Of a DNA stretch of 64,000 nucleotides, positions 7,683 through 15,022 are shown piece after piece. The stretch is from [Clostridium] citroniae WAL-17108 (GTDB lineage Bacteria; Bacillota; Clostridia; Lachnospirales; Lachnospiraceae): the NCBI RefSeq assembly GCF_000233455.1, contig NZ_JH376420.1, positions 1,789,777 through 1,853,776 on the forward strand, given 5' to 3'. A program made the position numbers and the translations under genes. Below the pieces are notes generated by a model. It had not been told where the DNA came from, ran no database searches, and saw nothing but the letters and a program-made list of their open reading frames with translations. Numbering within the stretch: position 1 is the first letter of the stretch; each line of letters begins with the position of its first letter.

Positions 7683-9038
7683 ATGTCACAAGAAAACAAG
7701 ATGGGCACCATGCCCGTCCGCAGATTACTGATCTCCATGTCCCTGCCCATGATCATTTCCATGCTGGTCCAGGCCCTGTATAATATCGTGGACAGTGTCT
7801 TTGTTTCCATGATCAATCAGGCGGCCCTCACCGCGGTCTCCATGGCGTTCCCCATCCAAAACCTGCTGATCGCGGTTTCCGCTGGAACATGCGTGGGCGT
7901 CAATGCCCTGCTGTCCCGCTCCCTGGGCGAAAAAAATGCCAAGAATGCCAATCTGGCGGCTGCCAACGGACTGTTTCTGGCATTTCTAAGCTTTCTGGTA
8001 TTTGCAGTCTTTGGCCTGTTTGGGGCAAGGCTGTTCTTTGAAAGCCAGACAGATAATCCCGTTATCATTGAATACGGCGTTCAATACCTGCAGATCGTCT
8101 GCATTTTCAGCTTTGGCCTGTTTGGGGAAATGATGTTCGAGAGGATCCTCCAGTCCACGGGGCAAACCTTCTACTGCATGATCACCCAGGGAACAGGGGC
8201 CATTATCAACATCATTCTGGACCCCATCCTGATCTTTGGTCTGGCGGGTATGCCCAAGATGGGGATCCAGGGCGCTGCCGCTGCCACCGTGTTTGGGCAG
8301 ATCGTGGCCATGGTGCTGGCCGGATGCCTGAATCACGCCAAGAATAAGGATGTGCGCATCAGTTTTAAGGGCTTTCGTCCCCATGGAAGGACCATATCTG
8401 TCATCTACCAGGTGGGCGTTCCTTCCATTATAATGCAGTCCATCAGTTCGGTCATGACCTTTGGCCTGAACAAGATCCTTATCACCTTTTCAGAGACAGC
8501 GGTGGCTGTGTTCGGCGTTTACTTTAAGCTTCAGAGCTTTATATTCATGCCCATCTTCGGCCTCAACAACGGCATGATCCCTATTATTGCCTACAACTAT
8601 GGAGCCAGGAACCGGAAGCGTATCATGGAAACCGTGCGTTTAAGCATTGGGATCGCGGTGGGGATCATGTTCATCGGACTGACCGTGTTCCAGCTCATGA
8701 CCCCGCAGCTGCTCATGCTCTTCCAGGCGGACGCGGACATGCTGTCCATCGGCGTCCCGGCCCTGCGCATCATCAGCCTCAGCTTCCTGTTTGCCGGATA
8801 CTGCATCATCGTAGGTTCCGTGTTCCAGGCCATGGGCAACGGTGTCTACAGCCTGATGGTATCCGTAGCCAGGCAGCTGGTATGTATCCTTCCCCTGGCG
8901 TACTTTTTTGCCAGGACCTTTGGGCTCCACATGGTATGGTACTCCATCCCCCTGGCTGAGATCACCTCGGTAGTGCTCAGTTCCATCCTGTTTCGGAAGA
9001 TCTATGTGGAGAAGGTACGGCCTCTTGGGGAAAAGTAA
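7683..9038 (+). CDS. MATE family multidrug/toxin efflux protein
   Basis: A 451 aa polytopic membrane protein of normal MATE length, with about twelve hydrophobic segments in two halves. The N-terminus reads PVRRLLISMSLPMIISMLVQALYNIVDSVFVS, a typical MATE first helix. It should export cationic drugs or metabolites using a sodium or proton gradient; the substrate cannot be told. The start follows AAAGGATG. The stop is two bases from the convergent LysR gene, with no room for an intergenic terminator. Confidence 0.92.
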   Translation: MSQENKMGTMPVRRLLISMSLPMIISMLVQALYNIVDSVFVSMINQAALTAVSMAFPIQNLLIAVSAGTCVGVNALLSRSLGEKNAKNANLAAANGLFLAFLSFLVFAVFGLFGARLFFESQTDNPVIIEYGVQYLQIVCIFSFGLFGEMMFERILQSTGQTFYCMITQGTGAIINIILDPILIFGLAGMPKMGIQGAAAATVFGQIVAMVLAGCLNHAKNKDVRISFKGFRPHGRTISVIYQVGVPSIIMQSISSVMTFGLNKILITFSETAVAVFGVYFKLQSFIFMPIFGLNNGMIPIIAYNYGARNRKRIMETVRLSIGIAVGIMFIGLTVFQLMTPQLLMLFQADADMLSIGVPALRIISLSFLFAGYCIIVGSVFQAMGNGVYSLMVSVARQLVCILPLAYFFARTFGLHMVWYSIPLAEITSVVLSSILFRKIYVEKVRPLGEK

Positions 9039-9040
9039 TC

Positions 9041-9961
9041 CTAATTATGGAAAAGATGGGGTAAAAATTTAATAAAGTCCATTGCCTCCAGGGAAAGATC
9101 CTTATGTTTTTTATAAACCACCGCATAGGAGCGGATGGCAGTTTGGTTGAGAATCCGGCAGTATATAGGCTGCCGGATATTTTTATGGATTCGTTCCGTC
9201 ACTAATTCCGGTACAAAGCCAACTCCCATTCCAACCCCGATCAAAGTATTGATGGCATCCCAATTGGTAAGCTCATACAGAATGTTCGGCCGAAATCCGG
9301 CTGCCTTACATAAATCCATCCCCATTCGGTAAAAACGCTGCTCCGGCTTTAAAAAGATAAAGGATTCATCCTTTGCATCAGACAGGTCAATAAAAGGGAA
9401 GTCTCTGGCAAGGGAAGATTTCAGTTTGGAGCGCAAAGGGCTGGAGGATGGAATAGCAAACAGGATCTGTTCCTGCTGCAAAACCTGATATTCCAGGGAG
9501 CCTTCACTTCGCAGAGGCAGTGGGATCAAACTAAAATCCACCTCATCTTTTAATACCATCTCCTCCAGAGCCAGTGAAGTCCCCTCCACAATATCAATAT
9601 GGATTCCCGGATAAAGCCTGTAAAAGGACGGAAGGATCTTGATCAGATAATAGGAACTGTAAAATGTTGATATACCCATCCGAATATTGCCTCTTTTCAT
9701 GAGCGCAATATTTACCATATGTTCTTTCAGCTGATGGCTGAGTCTTAAAATATTTTCTCCCTCTGACACAAACAATTCCCCGGCAGAGCTCAATTTCACG
9801 GAATGCGTACTTCTCTCAAACAGGCTTACGCCCAACTCCTGTTCCAACCGTTTTACCGCCAGGCTGAGGGCCGGCTGGCTTATGAAGCATTTGGCGGCAG
9901 CGGCAGAAAAGCTCCCCTCCTCTGCGATGGTACGTATATACTCAATATCCTTTAGCTGCAT
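9041..9961 (-). CDS. LysR family transcriptional regulator
   Basis: A 306 aa LysR protein. An N-terminal winged helix-turn-helix (residues 1-60: DIEYIRTIAEEGSFSAAAAKCF, then SQPALSLAVKRLEQELG) is followed by a substrate-binding effector domain. The start follows AAGGAG. It is divergent from the glycerol-phosphate-type ABC operon starting at 10170, and the intergenic region carries repeated TTATAA half-sites, so it probably controls that operon and itself. The inducer is unknown. Confidence 0.93.
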   Translation of the reverse strand: MQLKDIEYIRTIAEEGSFSAAAAKCFISQPALSLAVKRLEQELGVSLFERSTHSVKLSSAGELFVSEGENILRLSHQLKEHMVNIALMKRGNIRMGISTFYSSYYLIKILPSFYRLYPGIHIDIVEGTSLALEEMVLKDEVDFSLIPLPLRSEGSLEYQVLQQEQILFAIPSSSPLRSKLKSSLARDFPFIDLSDAKDESFIFLKPEQRFYRMGMDLCKAAGFRPNILYELTNWDAINTLIGVGMGVGFVPELVTERIHKNIRQPIYCRILNQTAIRSYAVVYKKHKDLSLEAMDFIKFLPHLFHN

Positions 9962-10024
9962 GATTTTAACTCCTTTTTACAAGAAAGAGGACAAGGTTTT
10001 ACAGGTTTTTTTCATAAGTTTTAC

Positions 10025-10043
10025 TTATAAATTTATTTTATAA
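10025..10043. promoter_or_regulatory. candidate operator 1, TTATAA-N7-TTATAA
   Basis: TTATAAATTTATTTTATAA has the same TTATAA-N7-TTATAA architecture as the element at 10139-10157. Both lie between the divergent LysR gene and the ABC operon. Confidence 0.4.
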
Positions 10044-10138
10044 ATCTATTATAAACAAGTATTTCATTTTTGACAATATTCATCTTATAATTCCAAATGT
10101 GACAATCATTACACAGATTGAGGGAATTTCGTCAGGAT

Positions 10139-10157
10139 TTATAAAATTTATTTATAA
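10139..10157. promoter_or_regulatory. candidate operator 2, overlapping the ribosome site of the ABC operon
   Basis: TTATAAAATTTATTTATAA runs directly into the GGAGG of the first permease gene. It repeats the layout of the element at 10025-10043, 114 bp away. Sequence of this kind could act in DNA as an operator or simply be AT-rich leader. Confidence 0.35.
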
Positions 10158-10169
10158 GGAGGCATCAGC

Positions 10170-11042
10170 ATGAAACGATCAGATGTCATCGCCGCAGGGC
10201 TGCTTTTATTTCCGGCATTTGCCTGTTTGACCTTGTTTAATTTTCTTCCAGTCATAAGAAACGTACTTTTAAGCTTTACGTCCTGGAATATGGTTGTGGG
10301 GGATCCGAAATTTGTGGGTCTCAATAATTATAAGGAGCTATTCACCAGCCAGGATTTTAGAAACAGCGTGATCGTTACAGTCCGCTATGCACTAATGTTT
10401 GTTCCCCTAACCATAGCCCTGGGATTTCTCCTTGCATCCCTTTTGGCCAGAAAAAGCGCGGTCAATGTGCTGTACAGAACCATCTTTTTTGCCCCCTATG
10501 TAACATCCATGGTAGCCATGTCAGCCGTCTTCCTTTTTATATATCATCCTCAGTACGGAACACTGAATACGCTGCTGAAATCCCTGGGAATTGAACCCCT
10601 GCAGTGGCTAAACAGCAAAAAGACGGCGCTTCCATCCCTTGTTGCGATGAATTGCTGGAAAACAACCGGTTTTTGCGCCGTGGTTTATTTGGGAGCACTG
10701 TTAAATGTGTCAGATGAGTTGAAGGAGGCAGCTGAGATCGATGGCGCCAGCAGACTGCAGAAACTTTGGCTCATAGAAGCGCCTTTGGTTTCCCCCACTA
10801 CCTTTATGCTGGTGATCACAGTGACGATCGAGGCATTTAAAGTATTTACACAGATCAATGTCATGACATCAGGAGGGCCGGATTCCGCTACCACAAATAT
10901 GCTCACCTACATGTTTGTACAGGCATTTGAGCAATTTCGGGTAGGATATGGTGGAGCAGTGGCAGTTATTATGCTTTTAACAGTCCTTATCATTAATTTT
11001 GTTCAGATGGCTTTTGAGAAATATGTAAATTATGACATATAA
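10170..11042 (+). CDS. ABC transporter permease (UgpA/MalF type)
   Basis: A 290 aa inner-membrane permease of the binding-protein-dependent sugar/glycerol-3-phosphate class, with six expected membrane spans. The cytoplasmic EAA loop that contacts the ATPase is visible as EAAEIDGASRLQKLWLIEAP. The start follows AAGGAGG. It is the first gene of permease-permease-binding protein-phosphodiesterase. No ATPase gene is present, so a shared MsmX/UgpC-type ATPase encoded elsewhere must energise it. Association with a glycerophosphodiesterase suggests uptake of glycerol-3-phosphate or glycerophosphodiesters (inference). Confidence 0.88.
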   Translation: MKRSDVIAAGLLLFPAFACLTLFNFLPVIRNVLLSFTSWNMVVGDPKFVGLNNYKELFTSQDFRNSVIVTVRYALMFVPLTIALGFLLASLLARKSAVNVLYRTIFFAPYVTSMVAMSAVFLFIYHPQYGTLNTLLKSLGIEPLQWLNSKKTALPSLVAMNCWKTTGFCAVVYLGALLNVSDELKEAAEIDGASRLQKLWLIEAPLVSPTTFMLVITVTIEAFKVFTQINVMTSGGPDSATTNMLTYMFVQAFEQFRVGYGGAVAVIMLLTVLIINFVQMAFEKYVNYDI

Positions 11043-11058
11043 GAGAGGAAAACAGGTT

Positions 11059-11886
11059 ATGAAGAAACGATTTACGGTCTATGACTTTATAAGGCATTTA
11101 ATCCTGATCTCCTTTGCTGCAGTCATATTGTTTCCTTTCCTGTGGATGATATGTGCTTCCTTTAAGGAGGAACAGGATGTGTTTGTTGAAAACTTTCACC
11201 TTTTCCCCAGCAGTTGGAAATTTGAAAATTATGTGGATGCCTGGAATGCAGCACCCTTTGGAGCATTTTTCATCAACAGCATGAAAGCGGCAGCCATTTC
11301 CGTTGTCTGCCAGACCACATTCTGCTCCATGGCGGCATATGCCTTTGCCAAACTGCAATTTCCGTTTAAAAAAACGCTTTTTTCTCTTATGCTGGCCATG
11401 CTCATCCTGCCCGAGGAGGCAGCCATTATTTCAAATTATCTTCTGGCTCAAAAGCTGAACCTGGTAAATACCTCTTTTGGGGTGGCTATGATGCAGCTGG
11501 TAAATGTATTTAATATTTTCCTGATGCGCCAGATTTTTATGACCGTGCCCGATGACCTGATCCAATCAGCCAGTCTGGACGGATGCGGCAGTATCCAGGT
11601 ATTCTGGCATATCATTCTTCCAAATGCCAAAAGCAGTATAGCAACGGTGGCACTGCTGTCATTCCTAAATTCATGGAATAACTATATGTGGCCTTATATG
11701 GTAACGGATGAGAACCGTTTCCGGACCCTGCAGATCGGTCTGCGATATCTGATCAGACCTGATTTGGGTCCCCAATGGCCCATGATCATGGCTGCTTCCA
11801 CTATGATCCTGATACCTGTAATGATGCTGTTTGTTTTCCTTCAAAAGTATTTTGTGGAAGGAATGCTTACATCAGGAATAAAATAA
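11059..11886 (+). CDS. ABC transporter permease (UgpE/MalG type)
   Basis: A 275 aa partner permease of the gene at 10170. The EAA-like loop reads QSASLDGCGSIQVFWHIILP and the C-terminus has the usual QKYFVEGMLTSGIK ending of MalG-type permeases. The ATG at 11059 is preferred over an in-frame ATG at 11032 because it follows GAGAGGA and gives the standard MKKRFTVYDFIRH start. The gene starts 16 bases after the upstream stop. Confidence 0.88.
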   Translation: MKKRFTVYDFIRHLILISFAAVILFPFLWMICASFKEEQDVFVENFHLFPSSWKFENYVDAWNAAPFGAFFINSMKAAAISVVCQTTFCSMAAYAFAKLQFPFKKTLFSLMLAMLILPEEAAIISNYLLAQKLNLVNTSFGVAMMQLVNVFNIFLMRQIFMTVPDDLIQSASLDGCGSIQVFWHIILPNAKSSIATVALLSFLNSWNNYMWPYMVTDENRFRTLQIGLRYLIRPDLGPQWPMIMAASTMILIPVMMLFVFLQKYFVEGMLTSGIK

Positions 11887-11902
11887 AAAGGAGAGAACGA
11901 AC

Positions 11903-13237
11903 ATGAAAAGAAAAATGTATGGCCTGGTAATCAGTATGGCCGCAGCCCTTATAATGACAGGCTGCGGGCAGACCCCTGCTGTTCAGGAAAAAAGTGGGGC
12001 TGAATCTGCAGACGCTCAAACCAGTTCACCGCAGAATCCCCAGGGGACGACCCAGGAATCACTGTCTTCAGGGACAGATATTGAGCCTGCGGATGAAATC
12101 ACATTCTGGTCTACCAAGGAGGACTGCTTTGCTGAACTTTGTGAGGAGTTCACCAGGGAGACAGGAATCAAAGTAAACGCAACCTACATGGGCGGCTATG
12201 ACGATATGGTAAATAAAGTGATGGCGGGAATTGCAGGAAAAAAGCTTCCGGATGTGGCACAGCTGGGACAGCGTCACGGGCTTGCTCAGATGTATGACAG
12301 CGGTTATCTTCTTCCAGTGGAGGATTATATTTCAAAGGATATCATGGATGACATTCTTCCGGGCTTTTGGAAACGTTTTACCTACAAGGATAAAAAAGTG
12401 ATCCTTCCCTTCCAGAACAGCATGCCTATGCTGTATTACAACAAAACCATGTTTGACCAGGCAGGCATTCCCGTTCCCAAGACCATGGAAGATGTGGTTT
12501 CTGCCGCAAAGGAAATCAAGGATGTGACCGGCAATTATGGGTTTACTTTTCACAGCGATTATCCCTGGTATATAATGGCGTTAATGTACAACAGCTCTAC
12601 GGCGCCTATTGCAGGCAACAAACCACAGATGAATACAGAGCCTGTAAAAAAGATTTTTGAACAAGTATCCCAGATGGCCAATGTGGATGGAAGCATGCCT
12701 AAAAATCAGCATTCCACCGCTCAGGAAGACTTCTGTAATGGGAAGATCGGAATGCTCATGACTTCCTGTGCAAGCTATGCCAAAGTAGAAAAACTGGTGG
12801 ATGGTAAATTTGAGATTGCTCTGGCATCCTTTCCCCGGGTCAATACAATGGATATTACCATGGGCGGAAACGGACTTGGACTGTTTAAGACAACCCCTGA
12901 AAAACAAAAAGCAGCCACTATGTTTGTGGAATTTATGCTGGATGATGAGAGGGTTGCCTCAAACTGTCTGACCTCAGGCTATATACCTGTAACCAATGGT
13001 GCCACTGATACAGAAACCTACAGGAAATATCTGGAGGATCCAAACCGCCAGGTGGTTAATGAACAGCTTCCGTATCTGGGCGGTGCCGCAGTGAATCCGG
13101 CCGACTCTTTGGTATGGAGTGAGGTCATGAGCCTGGTAGATTCCGTGGAAGCAGAACCCGATGTGGATCTGGATGGACGTTTGGCAGAAATAGATGGTAA
13201 AATAGAAAAATATCTAAATGAATATGCAGGTAAATGA
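11903..13237 (+). CDS. extracellular solute-binding lipoprotein (UgpB-like)
   Basis: A 444 aa family-1 solute-binding protein. A signal peptide ends in a lipobox (LIMTGCGQ), giving a lipid-anchored cysteine near residue 21. A Ser/Gln-rich linker (about 25-55) precedes the binding fold, which begins DEITFWSTKEDCFAELCEEF. It delivers substrate to the two permeases upstream. AAAAGGAGAG precedes the ATG. The stop codon overlaps the next start (ATGA), coupling it to the phosphodiesterase. Confidence 0.88.
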   Translation: MKRKMYGLVISMAAALIMTGCGQTPAVQEKSGAESADAQTSSPQNPQGTTQESLSSGTDIEPADEITFWSTKEDCFAELCEEFTRETGIKVNATYMGGYDDMVNKVMAGIAGKKLPDVAQLGQRHGLAQMYDSGYLLPVEDYISKDIMDDILPGFWKRFTYKDKKVILPFQNSMPMLYYNKTMFDQAGIPVPKTMEDVVSAAKEIKDVTGNYGFTFHSDYPWYIMALMYNSSTAPIAGNKPQMNTEPVKKIFEQVSQMANVDGSMPKNQHSTAQEDFCNGKIGMLMTSCASYAKVEKLVDGKFEIALASFPRVNTMDITMGGNGLGLFKTTPEKQKAATMFVEFMLDDERVASNCLTSGYIPVTNGATDTETYRKYLEDPNRQVVNEQLPYLGGAAVNPADSLVWSEVMSLVDSVEAEPDVDLDGRLAEIDGKIEKYLNEYAGK

Positions 13238-13965
13238 TCATGTTTATAAATTACGCGCACAGAGGAGCCAGCGCTTATGCTCCTGAAAACACCCTTTCCG
13301 CATTTTATCTGGGGCTGGAAATGGGGGCAAACGGAATCGAGACAGACATCAGAAGGACAAAGGATGGACAGCTTGTTCTCTTTCATGATGCCACCCTTGA
13401 GCAGGCATCAGGTCTTCAGGGTGGAGTGGACCGTTACACGCTTCAGGAGCTGAGGAAGGTGATGATCTACGGAAGACCGGGATTTATTCCGGATCACATC
13501 GTAACTTTGGATGAATTCATGTACTATTTCGGCTACCGTCAACTGACCTTTGCCATTGAACTAAAGGAAAACGGGGTTGAAGCAGATGCCCTGGATATCA
13601 TTAAAAGCCACGGGGCTGCGGATAAATGTATTTTCACATCATTTAATTACAGTTCCCTGGTCTGTTTAAGAAAACATGACGCAGATGTACGTATTGGATA
13701 CCTGTTCCGGAATCCAACCTCCCAGGTTATAGGGGAGGCCAAGGCAATAAATTGCTTTCAGGTCTGTCCCCATGTGGATATGCTTAATGCAGATAACGTA
13801 AAGCAGCTGAAAAAAGAAGGCTTTTCTGTCAGGGCATGGGGAATCACGGATGAGAACAGGATGGGAAAATGTATCGCCTATGGGGTGGACGGAGGAATGA
13901 CGATCAATTTTCCTGATAAATTGACTGCTGCGATGAAAAAAGCAGGACTGGATAAGCTCTCCTAA
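13234..13965 (+). CDS. glycerophosphodiester phosphodiesterase
   Basis: A 243 aa GDPD-family TIM-barrel enzyme, which hydrolyses glycerophosphodiesters to glycerol-3-phosphate and an alcohol. The catalytic signature HRGASAYAPENT and the metal-binding ETDIRRTKDGQLVLFHD are intact. There is no signal peptide, so it should act in the cytoplasm on imported substrate. Translation is coupled to the binding-protein gene by a four-base overlap; ATG at 13240 is an alternative start. A terminator hairpin follows at 13984. Confidence 0.93.
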   Translation: MIMFINYAHRGASAYAPENTLSAFYLGLEMGANGIETDIRRTKDGQLVLFHDATLEQASGLQGGVDRYTLQELRKVMIYGRPGFIPDHIVTLDEFMYYFGYRQLTFAIELKENGVEADALDIIKSHGAADKCIFTSFNYSSLVCLRKHDADVRIGYLFRNPTSQVIGEAKAINCFQVCPHVDMLNADNVKQLKKEGFSVRAWGITDENRMGKCIAYGVDGGMTINFPDKLTAAMKKAGLDKLS

Positions 13966-13983
13966 AATAATCTGTCTCATTAG

Positions 13984-14036
13984 AAAAGTGCTGCCCCGTT
14001 TATGATTTTCCAATCATACCCGGTACAGCACTTTTT
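13984..14036 (+). terminator. bidirectional rho-independent terminator
   Basis: AAAAGTGCTG pairs with CAGCACTTTTT across a loop that contains a smaller ATGATT/AATCAT stem. It lies between the phosphodiesterase (plus) and the convergent SIMPL gene (minus) and has T or A runs on both sides. Confidence 0.75.
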
Positions 14037-14092
14037 GTCTGTCATCTTATCTATACCCTCAATGGACAAGGGCGCCTCAGATCCCTGGCTCC

Positions 14093-14842
14093 TTACCGCG
14101 CGCTGTAATTCAGCCGCACCGTGATCATGGCCGTTTTAAGCCGTGAGCTGGTATCCAGGGCTCCGTCATAGCTGTAGGACTCGGAACTGGAATTCCTGGC
14201 CGTGATCTGGAATACTCCCAGATTGGCGCTGAGAAGCGTCCCTGGTGTGCCCCCTGTTCCCGATGCTATGATATCCACCCGCTTCTTGGCATTGGCGGTT
14301 GCCTTCTCAATCAGGTCCAGTTTCATCTCATCCAGCTTTGTATAATAATACTCCGGCTGATTGGATTCCAGTTCCACCCCTGCCTCGATCAATGTGGAGA
14401 TATCCCTGGAGATCGCCTCCACCTTATCGATATCGTAGGAAGATACCGTCATGGTCTGGGTCAGTTCATATCCGTCCGGTTCATCTCCCAGATACCTTCC
14501 CTCATCATCATATCTGGATGTGTATTTCTGGGAAATGTTAATGGAACTGAATACCATCTCATCCTCCGACACCTGGTTATCCTCCAGATACTTCTTTACC
14601 AGCCCGGCATCCTTCTTGATCACGCTGTACGCCTCCTTGGGCGTGTTGCCCCGCACGGAAAAACTGCCTCTCCACACGATCAGGTCCGACTCAAAATCAC
14701 AGCTGGCCGAGCCCGTGGCCGTAATACCGCTGCCTCCTGCGCTTTTCTTGTAGTCTACCAGCCCACTGGTAAAGATCATCACGCAGGCAACTGCACTGAC
14801 CGCTGCGATCAGGGCAATGATCACTGATCTGTACTCCCGCAT
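14093..14842 (-). CDS. SIMPL domain (DUF541) membrane-anchored protein
   Basis: A 249 aa protein with an N-terminal membrane anchor or uncleaved signal (about residues 7-27, IIALIAAVSAVACVMIFTSG). A SIMPL/DUF541 domain follows, beginning ITATGSASCDFESDLIVWRGSF. The family is extracytoplasmic and oligomeric; its biochemical role is poorly defined. AAAAGGAGG precedes the ATG. It is monocistronic and divergent from the sensor kinase at 15023. Confidence 0.8.
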   Translation of the reverse strand: MREYRSVIIALIAAVSAVACVMIFTSGLVDYKKSAGGSGITATGSASCDFESDLIVWRGSFSVRGNTPKEAYSVIKKDAGLVKKYLEDNQVSEDEMVFSSINISQKYTSRYDDEGRYLGDEPDGYELTQTMTVSSYDIDKVEAISRDISTLIEAGVELESNQPEYYYTKLDEMKLDLIEKATANAKKRVDIIASGTGGTPGTLLSANLGVFQITARNSSSESYSYDGALDTSSRLKTAMITVRLNYSAR

Positions 14843-15022
14843 CCCACAAAACCTCCTTTTTATGAACTATATTCAGTATAGCATGGGGCCTGTTAAATAC
14901 ATATAACGGTTTCCTTAATATTTTCTGGCAAATAACCGCCATTCTGTTGCTTATGGAGTGAAAAGCGTGGTAGAATGGAAGCGTAGTTTTCCGGAACCAA
15001 GTTGAAAGGAAGCAGCACAACC

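Noticed and set aside
10070..10091. TTGACA and TATAAT near the start of the glycerol-phosphate-type operon
   Set aside because: They are only 10 bases apart, far too close to work as one promoter.
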